In this document: piece after piece, positions 30,317 to 42,700 of the stretch | How the letters are laid out: every line of letters begins with the position of its first letter | Numbering within the stretch: position 1 is the first letter of the stretch | From: Kalaharituber pfeilii | Taxonomy: Eukaryota; Ascomycota; Pezizomycetes; Pezizales; Pezizaceae | Reading direction: 5' to 3' | NCBI GenBank assembly: GCA_015179045.1 | Contig: WHUZ01000093.1 | Coordinates: 62,001-126,000 of the forward strand | DNA: 64,000 nucleotides | Program-made: the position numbers and the translations under genes | Notes under the pieces: generated by a model | Told to the model about the DNA's origin: nothing | Seen by the model: only the letters and a program-made list of their open reading frames with translations | The model's database searches: none

Positions 30317-31690
30317 CAGGTGACCCTGGCTATAATGAAACTCTTGATAGTGAAATCCTGGCTATAGTGAAGGAATGGGCGAGATCGTTCGTGCCGTAGC
30401 TAAAACGCCCTGGTTATAGTGAGAAGAAGCGCTATAGTAGTCTCGTAACCAGACGCTGACTAGGTAAAGTCTACCTTTCTTTTCTTTCTTTGTTTTTTGC
30501 TCTTCATTCCTCCGCCCTTCTCTACCATAAGGAATAAGCAGCACCAGGCTTCTTACTGTTCACTCTGTCGTGCCTCTACCATACAGAATACCACACCTTT
30601 CACGCTTCGCTTCCTCGCCCTCTACGGTACAGAATACCGCGCCTTTCGCTCTTCGCTTCCTTGCACTCTACCGTACGAAATAAATACTGCACCAGTTAAA
30701 TTTCATTGAAAGATTTTGGTGTGCAAAATATTATGCTTGTGAGAACTATTAATATAACTTTGAAGACTTGCGAAATACAGTACCTGCTGTGTTACATTCT
30801 GTAAGTAACTACCCCTATTTTTCACTACTATGAGCACTGCATGCAACTTCTGGATGCATACTCTAATGGATATACCTATGAAACTAAACAGTTTCAGGAA
30901 CATGTATAGAAGTCATCGGCAAGTGGTGGATAAATGCAAGTGGTACTTTAAACTTACCCCTCAAGTAATTTGCTTACTAAGCCATTACTTTACCTAATTT
31001 GTATTAGTAGTATGTAACTCGATTAGGGGTCCGCCAACCAAAAAGTCACCTCCCTTTAACTTTGAATGAATTTTTCAGAAAAACTTATATAATTAAAAAC
31101 AAAGTAAAGATTGATTCTTCGCTCAGTTTTCTTCATATCTATGTGCAATTTTGAGTGTTAACGATTTTTGTTGCGTCAGTGATCGGCATTGAAATTTTGG
31201 ATCAATATGTGCCGACTAAAGGAGTCCGCAACCATATAGTGAAATACCGGGGGGCGGCCTCAGTGCTGCCTTATGTAATAGGCTTAGCAGAGTGGTGATT
31301 TAATTCACAATAGAAAAAGGCAAAAAAGCTTTTAGTGCATCTGACTGCTTCAATATCATAGACATTGAAGATAATGTCATTAGCTTGCCATCAGGATTAG
31401 GAACTATTTAGCTCATACTTAACTCTTCTGAAATCATTTCTGCTGGGCGCTATCACACTTCCTGGCGAGCATGACATACCTTCCATTTCTCTAGAGCTGG
31501 GCATCCAAAGTGGCATTGAGGAGGCATGATATTGGCGGTCTGGTAAGGAACTGAATTCGCACTTGAGATCTGAATATCGTACACTGAACAGTTCCATTTT
31601 TTCCCCCCTTTCCTACCTTGGGTGCAACACGTGACCCCTCGCTATAGTGAAACTGGCTATTGTGAACTTCATTATAGCCCAGGTGACCTC
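30317..31690. mobile_element. Pogo-like non-autonomous DNA element
   Basis: The left end begins CAGGTGACCCTGGCTATAAT after a TA (30315-30316). The complement of the right end reads AGGTCACCTGGGCTATAATG. Subterminal CTATAGTGAA motifs occur in inverted orientation near both ends, as in pogo-like elements. The two termini differ at a few positions and the right TA is not clear. Inside, 30518-30690 holds three to four direct repeats of a CTCTACCATACAGAATACC-type unit about 50-60 bp long. No transposase frame remains. Confidence 0.6.
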
Positions 31691-32698
31691 TTCCCCGAAG
31701 AAGCTAGGGTACCTCCGGTTACTTTACGAGACTAAGAGTACCTAACGGCCGGTTGACAAGCTATGTTATGGTGCCGGAAGTTAAAGAACAGACATATCCG
31801 CCCACCAAAATTTTGCAACTCAATCAGCTCCACCAAATCAACTCCGATTTTAATCATTATATCTAGTCTCGTGCTAGACTATATCATATATTTGCTGCTT
31901 TTCGAGTGCTGAACAAATCTGTGATTACCATTTTTTTATTTGAGAAAAGATTGGTGGAGCTGATAAGCACGGCTTTCTGGAGCCTATGTTACATATGGGG
32001 CGAAATCCCAAGGCGAAAGGTGCCTATTTAAGTTAGCGAAAAATCCACTCTAGTCTAAATTTGGTCCTGTACTAGCCAAAGGAGGTTAATGATCGGTGGC
32101 CAGAAATGTTATGCATACAGTTCTAAACTTCCGGCTAAGGGCTTTAGGCGATTCGTTACTTAGCTTGAAAAAGAAAGCTGCGTACCGGGGTGCCACAATA
32201 TATTTTAACCTTATTATTGGTCTTTCACGTCATACCGCGCACGACTAAGTCCCAGTTTCTCCACAACGTCACCGGGAAAACTGCAGAGGTAAAAAACGCC
32301 AGTGTTCGCAACTTGCCGGACATGTGTTGATGTGGATATAGAAGGCGAATCAAGCATACAAGACACCGTGACCCATTTTCATGTTACTGGAGGCAAGGAG
32401 CGGAGAGGGAAGAAGGCGTACTCAGGGCTTGGCCCCTAGTCTCATAACTAGCTTCGCTTCCAAACTACCAGCGGTCTCTGCGCCACTCCCATACTTTTCA
32501 CGTTCCCTGTCCCTGAGGGTAAGTACTCTATGATAGTATGAAACAATTGAGCAGCTAGCTTGGGTACTAGAGTACCGCCAGCAGCTCTAGCACTTTTAGT
32601 AACTTAACGGTATGCGCGACATAGAACAATGCTAACCAAATCCTGGCCACCATTCACCTGTCTCAAGTAACATTCTCACAAGGAATTTCTGTACAATA
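31691..32698. other. No gene seen
   Basis: Contains a short palindrome near 31862-31882 (TAGTCTCGTGCTAGACTA). Otherwise AT-rich with stops in all frames. Confidence 0.35.
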
Positions 32699-33384
32699 TG
32701 GTTGGGGACATCTGTACGCGGAGTAAATTGCACCCCAACTTCAACGCTCTAAAGCGCAACTAAAATAATTAGATAAAATTAGTTTCGTGTCGTAATATGA
32801 TAGACCAGACAATGAAGAATAAAGTTACGAAGCGATATCTATTTATTTGATTTTTTGTTATAGTGTTTCATAGAGTTAAAGATCAGGAATTTTATATGGA
32901 GAGGGGTCATAAATGTCGCCCTTTAGTAATCACCAAATATAGTATAGTATATAGTAGTCTAGCTAAAAATGGAAATCAGCTAACCAAAAACGGAATAGAA
33001 TATGTACTAGTACATCTCTTATGCAATACCCCACTACTTGGTTTTATGTTGTGTGCGACTGATGCAATAGATATATGCAAGTTGACAGCTAGGCTAGGAT
33101 ATGTAGAGTGTGACAGAGTGATCGGGCGGTAGAAGCAGCAACAGTAGTGCGAGCAGTAGCAGCAGTGTGAGCAGTAGCAGCAGTAGCAGCAGTGCGGGCA
33201 GTGGGAGTTGTAGAGTGGTAGAAGCGGTAGAGCTGTGGGAGAACGATGGAGCGGTGGAGGTAGGAAGAATACCTTCAAACTCGCTGCATACTATCGGGCA
33301 GAACGTGCATGTACCCATGTAAATGGAGTGCTTAGTCATCGAATCAAATGTCGCCCCTACTCCGCGTACAGATGTCCCCAACCA
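32699..33384. mobile_element. Tc1/mariner-type MITE (686 bp)
   Basis: Terminal inverted repeats start TGGTTGGGGACATCTGTACG and extend about 27 bp, nearly perfect, with TA on both sides (32697-32698, 33385-33386). Subterminal AATGTCGCCC is also inverted. A GCAGTAGCAGCAGT-type microsatellite lies at about 33130-33190. No transposase frame is present. Confidence 0.9.
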
Positions 33385-33386
33385 TA

Positions 33387-36300
33387 GCTCGAGTGGAGCT
33401 TTCTACCGCAGACGTTTGTAAGAATGCTAGCCTCTCTGCGAGTCTAGGCAAGTTCATTTGCCGGTGAGTAAATAGAGAGTAAAAGTACCGCTGGTTCCCT
33501 CGTCCACGACATCCACCCACATACCCAGTCCGCTGCTTGACAATGGCTAATTTCCACAACCATGGCCGTAATTTCCGGCACAGTGCATACAAGCAAGTTG
33601 AGTACAGAGAAACTGCAACAAAAACTACCAACCTCTTTTACTAAGTTTCGCTGAGAGCGCTATAAAATACAAGTGGAGGATGTGTAACGAGATGTGTGAA
33701 AATGACGAACCAAGGAATATGAAGTGCAACACTTGACAGCTTTGCTGGTTCCCGCGGAAGCCGCTAAGCTCTGTGAGTTGCTAAACTCGATGCACAGCAG
33801 CTCTCTTCGGGGAACGAGGAAAGATACTGGTACCGCAGTCAGGTTAATTGCGCCTGTACAGTAGCCGAGGAGGCCTTGTGCGCAGTTGCAGTTCCCAATT
33901 ATCGAAGCAGGTTTTCGTGCAGCAGCAAGGGCCTTTTCTGGGTTGTGCGAACCTGGAATTGGGACATCGGACGACCGCTGCGGGGTCACGACGCGGGTGA
34001 GGGCACGGCTGCACATCTACACATAGTAGCTGCCCTCGTGCCCGGATAGAGCAGAGGGGCTGTCTTGGCTGGGTTTCCATTTCGGGAATGCCGCATGCAA
34101 CAATCTCACTGTTTTGGAAAATGCGGCTTTTGGAAGACTGAGACTGAAGACCTGACCTACCCTCGCGTGGCGCCGGGGCCAAGCCTCATGCTTGTGGGGG
34201 TTGTTCTCCTCAACCTTCCTCGGTCAACCTCTCCGGTAATCGCGAGCTCCTCCCCGCATGTCACGATACCCACTCGTAGCGTGATCCCACAGAACATCTC
34301 CTACACAGAAAATCTAGCTCCAGGTTGCCCTCAATGGAGCGTTCATCATAGTGCTTGACCTCGCATGGTCCAAGTTCACTGCAACCTTCGTCCTCCAGTT
34401 ACGAGATTGCTCGCTTGACTGGTTTTATTTTGCTACAATGTGCGACGGCTTCCTTACGGCCTAGCACTGTAACAGGTAAAGCGATTCAAATCACCAACTG
34501 CTCACCGAGACCCTAAAGATGCTACAATCCTCGAAAATATGAAATCCTTGAAATGTTGAGTTGCTTGCACCCCGGCTGTTCCCCCCTACCTTCAAATAAA
34601 CCCGCCTCCACACCTTGACCAATTACTTTGTTGAGCACTACTTTTTTGGGCACTCTGTGGATACTAACTGAGAAGCAACTGCCCAGCTGCGAGTGGTGAT
34701 GGGAGAGCGGGCTCGATGAGAGTCTTAGAGCCCTTTAGAGCCATGTTGTGCATCCAGCCACTGCGTTATCGCCTTGAGCGTCGGAGATAACTATAAATTA
34801 TGTTTCGCTTGGAAGCGAGTGCTGATACCGGAGGTATGGCAGACAGGTAGATACGAATCCAAATGACTTAGAGGAGCCAACATAACTATTTGGTGATGAG
34901 GAAGAGCACTCAGAGTGGGTAGCCCAATACTTCCATTTAAATACCATAAATGCACGTTTGTATGCATTCGGTGAACAAGTTTCCAAGAGAAATCTCTTTT
35001 CTATGCTGCAGTTTATTGAAGCATCTGGCAGAAAACATGCACCGAAAGTACTTATAGGATTCAAGCTCCATGAACTACATGTGCGGTGACATTGCCCAGA
35101 TTCACTGGTTGACTATTGCTCTGATTTTGAAGGATAATTGCAAGTGGATCACTGTTTGCTCAAAACGAAGTCACTGGAACCGCAGCAACTCCAATAATAG
35201 CTACAGAGCAAGAAGTCCACACTCTATAGTTAGACCAATTTTGTGATGGCTACTTATTCGGTTCATGGAAGTTCTGCAATTCATAGGAAGCCACATGCAT
35301 GGAATACTAGTGATTACCCTAGCTTCCTTGAATAACTGGAAGCCAGTTAACCAACAAGCATTTGGTGTAGTATACTCTTACCTTTATGTAGGCATCCAAC
35401 ATCGATTGCAGGCAAACTTTGGATAAACTGAGCTCTCTGCAAGATTATCATTTTCAATCTTTATTTGTTAGGGCAACAACTCAATGTCCATCAATTACTA
35501 TGGCAGCTGTGAGTACGGTCAGCGTGTATGATGTGTGCGACATTTAACCACCTCCGCGGGAAAGGGAGATGGGGGTAAAGCTTGCGGCTTGCAAACATAA
35601 ATGAGGATCTAGATATTTTTCAGGGTCATCTGAGCTCCTAGCTGTAAACTTAGTACAATGCTGCTTTTTTTTTTTTTTTTGCTCATTTACCCGGAATTCA
35701 CTAACATTTCGTTCCAATGGTGTCTCAGGGCCAAATTGCAAGGATCTGGATTGAACAACGTGGGGATGAGGCGTCAACAGTTACTGGAACCTCAGGAGCG
35801 GGTAATCAGGTAAACCTTGAAATATCAAGGTGGACACCAAACCTACGGACCATTGTGCGAATACCTACATTGATACTGTTAACCATGCCATTAAGGATAG
35901 TCTCGTTCATTAAGGAAACGTTGAAATACTACACGAGTATAACGTCAATTTCACTACCTCATATATCCGTTTACATATCTAGATGATGTACATGGCATTG
36001 TTGCTAGATTACATCAAATAATCCGGATGACATGGACTCTCCATGGGTATGGTGCCCATGTTCGAGATCAGCGCTTTGCTAACCATTGATGTAGTGTGAA
36101 AGCCATGCGTACGTATATTGGCAAGTCTTTATGCTATTCAGAAACTAATGGATACCGTAATTAGCAATTCATCAATATCCAGCCTAAACCGGGGAATGCA
36201 TGGAACGAGAGAGGATCAGTTCAATTATACTCAATATTCTCAGATGTATACGCCCAGATGCGGAGCATTGGGGTAGCTTGTACAATGTTATGCATTGCGT

Positions 36301-39300
36301 TCGCTACCAGGGTCTATGTAGAATCCGGTCAGAAACAATAGTTTACAAATTTCTGTACAGTACTAGGGGCAGAATGGGGTCGCAATTCACAAACACTATT
36401 ATATAAGCTTCTGTATAACAGCTCCCGAAGACCTTGCTGTGGACTGTATGTCGGTTTCAAATAGAAATTTTCCTTCCCCGCGGCTACACGGCTCTGTATC
36501 TGTGCCTCGGCTCTGCTTGCCTTTCGCATTTCCGCTGGCTTATTCACCAGCCAAGCCATGTTCCCGTCTCTGCTCCTACGTGAAAAATAAAACAATACAG
36601 TCAATCACGTGCGCGCCATAGCGGCTGGGCACGAGACTAGTGTTGGACCTACTTGGCCACATGACTGCTCTTCCCGACGTTGAGGGTAATGAGGAAATGT
36701 CGAGAATGTGAGTTGTGTGTGATACGTATTATAGGGAGAAGACGGATATTAGCAGCTGGGAGCACAGGCATAGATAAAGGAGGCGTTAACTTAGAGTGTA
36801 CTGGAGTGTGAGTTTGGTATGGATGTCTAGGCCGTTGCTAATTTCGTGCCAGGTTTCCTGCATAAGGAGGATATTCATCTCGGGTGTTTTGGGGTGATTG
36901 GGGGTGACGACGTTACTATGAATCTATGAGGGTTCGCGGTTTAGGAGAAAGATGGCAAGGTCCGGCAGTGGATTACAAGGAAATGCGAGCTTTCGAGAGA
37001 TTAGGATACTGGGAACTGATCAGAGAATTTTTCTTGAAGTCCAATAAAATAGGACAGGAAGGATAGGAGGAAATTGCAGAACTTTGCTATGATTTATTTT
37101 CTCACTCCTCATTTTGAGTCGTGATCAGGTTCATGGCTTGTTGATTGTCATGATAGATGTCAAGACAAATGACAACAAAAGAGATAGTGCATGGTGATGT
37201 CGGTGGCTCCCTTTGATACACTCCGGAACATGGGAAGCTGAGACAGATCTTTCTCAGAATTTAGTTCAGTGCGGTCAGCGCTTTGTTTTGTCGCCAGAGT
37301 TGGGGGCAGTTGGGTGGGGGTGGACGGAGGAAAGGGGGATGGGATGCAGGTAGTCCATATCATGGGGATCTTGGGGCGCACAGTGGTTCATTGGACAAAT
37401 TTTGCTAAAGTTTAGAACGGAATTCCTTTTTTTTTTTCTTCTTCTTCTTTTCCCTTTTATGTGAGCATGAGTACAGAGTCTGAAGAAAGGAATACACATC
37501 TCAATACATGTTAGTTGATGCTGCCTCCCAGAGGAGGATGGAACGGTTACCTTGTTGCATTTCAGAGGTGACAATTTGCCGGAGATGAGAGCAGGAGTTC
37601 TGGTCTATGTACAGCTCGTGGGTGAACCGAATACATCAATGCATATGATTTCAACAACGGGGTCGAACCTATCCATGAACGAACGGCGGACGAATGTATT
37701 GGCACGCCAAATAGTCAGTAATTGGTGTGATATCTTTTTTTTTTTTTTCGAATTTAGACGGAAGCCCAGGGTAACTGAACGCACATACTCTACCTTAGAC
37801 AAACTTACAAGAATGGAAAACGGCCTACAAACATATTATTTATCTATGTATCTATACCTTTTTCCTGCATTGGCTTACCTAGTAAGCCAAATCAGGTATG
37901 TATGATATGATAGATTTTCTCTTTTTTTTTTGTTGTTTCCGCAAATAACGATTTAGGTAGCTACGCAAAGTAAGTAATTATCTATATCAGAAATTAATTC
38001 CTAATCCTTTTTTTTTTTTCCTCCAAACAAATCTTTTTTTTGAGGTCCCGGACCAGGTATGTATATATTCATTTCCACGGAATATATATGTCCACAAAAG
38101 CAGGTAACCCATTATCCCCCGCAGGTGAATTTAAATAAAATGGCTATGACACTTCAATCTACGTAGCCAGGTACATAAGTTACGTAACGTAATGTAACAT
38201 GCCAACAGATAAACAACGAAAAACAAGATTCAGGGTAACGGGATCCTGATGTACCCAGTGAGACCCGGTCCCTCAACTTCCACCTCTCCTCACTCCTTAT
38301 ATACAGTAAAATCGAAGGAACAAGAAGTGTAAGCTAACAGATGAAGCCCCGCTACTAATGCAATTTGTATGTATTCTGATAAACGTCTGCTCCCATCTTC
38401 ATTTTGATTTTTTTTTTTTTCCAGTTCCCTTAACTTATCTTATTTATTTATCACCCCTGCCAACCAACCTCGACATATTCTATAATCGTGCCTTTAACTC
38501 GACGGGAAATGCTCAATATGGTTTTCTTGAGTGTGATCTGGTATATGTCACTCATAACTAAATTCGGGAGTAGTCATAGCCCGTGGTATTTAGCTTTATC
38601 GTTACCAGACTCTGCCATCTCTGAGCGCGACAGGGTGCGTGGGGGATCTTGGCATTTCACGTGCCATGGTGGGGGGAGGCCGGAGGGGGAGGTGATTACT
38701 AGAAGGGGAAGGGGATACCGGAAAGGGAAGGGTATTTAATGAGGGGGGAAGAGGGGAGGCCTCAGAGAAGGGTAATCATCGTTACAAGGTTGAAGAAAGT
38801 CAGATCCATAGACCTCGATCAATTCCAGCTGTTTTGCTCCTTCTTCCCTCTAGTCCACTTTTCTCCTCTACAGTGCTCTCTGATGCATCACCGTGCCAAT
38901 CATCGTAAGTTTTGCACGGTGGAGTAACAACTTGACTATCCTACTATCTGCACTGTAGTACATAAACAGTAGCTGAATAATTTTTTTTTCCTCCCAACAG
39001 GGAGCCGGAGACAGGGCTAAATTTCTAAAGTCTAATGTCTCAGTCGAGGACAAACAGAAAACATAAAGCAAATTAAATTAAGAAATGCATAGAGACTTCG
39101 CCCCGACTGCAACGGTGAACTCCAGATGGCCATGGACGGAGCGACCACTTTCTTTAATACCTTTGTTGCTGTGTCTCTTCTATTTTAGTCCTGGCTAGTT
39201 ATTCGTTGCCCATTGGTATTCCGAGATTTGAGATGCACTCTTGGCTCAACACCCCACATCAGCACAACTCAGCTGAGGGTGGTGAGCCGCAATTCCGAAT

Positions 39301-39359
39301 ACCCTCATCAACAATATCTCCAGCTTTTGACTATTTATACAATACGCATCCTATTGAGC
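33387..39359. other. Gene-poor interval of about 6 kb
   Basis: I found no supportable gene. The longest frames (112-118 codons near 33660-34180 and 37552-37905) lack domains and look non-coding. T runs occur at 35668-35681, 37428-37440, 37735-37748, 38009-38020 and 38408-38421; the first is followed by GCTCATT, perhaps a worn family A tail. Confidence 0.4.
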
Positions 39360-39370
39360 GCCAGTGAATA

Positions 39371-39704
39371 TTTTTTCTTTATATATCATTAATCGCGTGC
39401 CGCCCTAAGGGCTATGGGATGTTTAGTTACATAAGAAAGAGAAAGACAAAGAAAGAAAGAATCCCCAGGAGTGTTCTACTTGTTTGCCCATTCCAGGATC
39501 GTCCTCAACGGGTCTTTGTCGTCGTCCTCCCCCTGCCCACCTCCGGAGGGTTTATCAGTGCGTTTCCCCCTCCCGGCCATTTCTGTCTCCATGTTCTGCA
39601 TTCTTCCCATATGTGCCTTGTCGTTTCTGGCCCTTCCCCACACCATCCGCACTCCGGGCTCTCCGCCTTGCCAATTTTTTGTTTCCATGCGTGTAACCCT
39701 AATT
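39371..39704 (-). mobile_element. 5'-truncated LINE, family A, next to the NLR start
   Basis: 334 bp. The left end has a T-rich tail and the complement of the family A hairpin (AATCGCGTGCCGCCC ... GGGCTATGG). The minus strand then encodes ESPECGWCGEGPETTRHIWE and EC, a C..C...H....C zinc knuckle, with upstream KIGK. Flanked by the perfect 11-bp duplication GCCAGTGAATA (39360-39370 and 39705-39715). Its 5' border lies 47 bp before the NLR start codon, so it may have displaced or supplied promoter sequence. Confidence 0.88.
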
Positions 39705-39750
39705 GCCAGTGAATAGAACAGAATAGCCACCCATATCCGACCAATTGGAG

Positions 39751-42700
39751 ATGTCACAGCAACCTGGGCCCAAAGCAACGTAGGTTGCACAGCTATTTTC
39801 TCATGGAGTTGACCTTAATGCCAAAGCCACATGATGTACCAGGATACTAATAACTTTCAATTTTAGACCAACCGTTACGGGACGACAGCACTTAGTTACC
39901 GCGGTTGAGAAATTCAGAAACTTGTTGTCACCACAGGAAAGGGCTTCTCTCCCCCAGACGGACGCCCCGGGCGATATTTTAGGGCTTACTAAAAGCCTGC
40001 AAGATGCAAAGGTTTCCGAAAAGAAAATTAGACGTTGCGAGAGGATCTTGCACTCAGTTCAGCAATTCTCCGGTATAGTGGATACTATGATTCAACACGA
40101 TCCGTTCATTTCCGCTTTGATGTGGGGAAGTGTGAAGATTCTGTTATTGGTATGTATGCTGCAGTGTCGACTTGCACATTTGAGTCGGAACTGTGCGCTT
40201 AGGCTGAGATTCTGTAACAGACCGCTCAAAACTTTTCCAAATATTTTAGCGATCTTACCAAGTTGTTGGAAAGCGTCGGACAGCTATGTCCCATATTCAA
40301 AGAATTTCAAGCATTGTGGCCTCATTATCAGAACCTTCAAGAGGAAGTTTTTGAGTACTACGCCCAGATTGTGGACTTCTGTACCGATGCGGTTGCATTT
40401 TTACGCAGGCCAAGTAAGTCCCCAATATCAAAGTCCGTTGTCAGCTATGTATTGTGATAAATGATACTAAAGACTTACTGGGTCTTGCAGTGGGCTCCCT
40501 TTTTATCAAGTCTCTATTGCAGCCGGTGCACAGCGAATTCGAAGATGTGGCAAAAAAGCTCCTCTTCCAGCAAAAGATAGTCGAGTACCAAATTATTCTC
40601 GCGAAGGAGGATTCAGCTAGGAGAGTGAGGCAGCAACAGGTGCTCTTTAACATCGCCTTGAAGGAGCAGGTGGATGTAGAATTCTCTCATACCAAGAAAT
40701 CGCTACAGAAGCTAGAGGCAGGTACCAAAGGTAACCCCAATTATGACATATTCAGAGAAAGTCACAAAATTCTCACCTATGCATTCCAGCAAATGAACAG
40801 CGTCAGTTGCAGCAATGGAAGGAAGCCGATAACAGAATGATTCTTTCGCAGCGACAGAAGAAGGGTTAGTTAATCTCCCAAGACTTGGAGTGGCTTTTTT
40901 TTATTGTTTTATTTTTTTTTTTATCACTACCCGCATCCCTCCTCGTGTGATATGGTGAGAGCTATCAGGTGACTACCTACAAACCAGAGATGCTAGGAAA
41001 TCAAATGAAATGAGGTCAACTTTATCAACGCCACCCCTCCCACTGTTTTCCCCCTCTTCTCTCCTCCACCTACCTCATCTGTATTGCTAGTGGATCCTTG
41101 TCCTCTGACTGGCATTATACAAGAGCAGAACTAACGAGGCGCCGGTGAAATACATATGAACAGACAAGGAGCGCAAAAAGCTACTGAAACGGATCTCCGA
41201 TTACAATCACACGATCACGTTCTCAGATTTCGCTAATATTAGTCACCCACGGACGGGGGAATGGTTGTATGAGATGGGCGAGTACAAGGAATGGGTTCAG
41301 TCCTCAAAATCCTCACTCCTCTGGTGCTATGGAATACGTATGTGCAATTCTACACCTATGCTTTTTTTTTCTTTTTTCTTTTTTTTTCCGCTTTTTTGTT
41401 CAGACTCGCATATCATCCTGCTGAGCTATGGCGATTGCTCAGCTTCATGCGCGCTCAAGTCACTAACTATTATTATTCGTCACTATATTAGCGGGATCAG
41501 GGAAATCAGTTTTATCAACCTCAGTCGTGAGGAATCTACTCAATGCATGTGTGCAACAAACCAACGGTGCACCACGAAGAACATTTATTGGTTATTTTTT
41601 CTGTACTTTCTCGGACCACCGGTCACTTAAGCTCGAAGTAGTTATCAGAAGTTTGACCAAGCAGGTTCTCTCAGTTTTCCATGGAACCTCTAGTTATGAA
41701 GAGGACGTAGCAAGCTTCCTTGAGAAATACAACGATATCCCCTTGACCTCTTCATGGGCAGATCTTTTCATTCGCACCTTGAGACTTCCTAACTGCACCT
41801 ATCTAGTGTTTGATGGTATAGACGAATGTGATGGCAATACCCAAACAAAGTTTCTTGATTTGCTGGAGACTATATTGAGCGTGCCACGGTGCATTAAAAT
41901 TTACCTTTCCAGTCGCAAAGAGGTTTACCTGGCCAGGAAGCTTACCACTGCTATCTCAATCTCACTCGACCATATAAAGTTCCGTCCTGAAATTGAGGCA
42001 TATATTGACGACTCATTGAAGAAGCATGTGGATGATAGAAAATTACAGATTCAGGATGATACAATGCTTCAAGAAATTAAACAGGCATTGATGATCGGTG
42101 TTGAAGGAATGTAAGTTAGAATTCAAGTATCTGTCGAACTGTATACTTGAATAATGGAGTACTAAAGAATACACCACACTTAGGTTTCTGTGGGTTAATT
42201 TACAAATACTTGATATTTGTAGACAGCATAATGATGAGGATATAAGAGAGACATTACGATCGTTACCCCGCAATCTTGATGAAACATACATCAGGATGCT
42301 ACAACGCATTATCAAAGAACGGAAAAAGGATGTGGCAATTGAGGCATTCCGGTGGCTCATCACGGCAAGGAGACAGCTGTCGCTGCGTGAACTTGCAGAG
42401 GCAGTGGTTATTAGAGATGGTGATGCTACACGAGCACAGGGAATAAACCGCATTCCGACGGACCTAGACAGGATTGTCGAGGACTGTGGGAACTTTGTAG
42501 TAATAGAAGAGCCAGTTACTCATTTGTCAAGAGTTCACTTTATCCACTCGACTGTCATAACCTTTCTGCAAACATACGAACTACCAGCAACCCTCAAGGA
42601 GTTTCATATCGACTCACAGGCCGCTGAACAACATCTAGCCATAAGATGTTTACAGTACTTGCATTTTCAGGACCTCCAGACTCAGCTCGAGCCGGCTATC

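Noticed and set aside
33660..34182. Overlapping 112-118 codon minus-strand frames as a gene
   Set aside because: No domain, no consistent splice sites and no start context; the two frames overlap each other.
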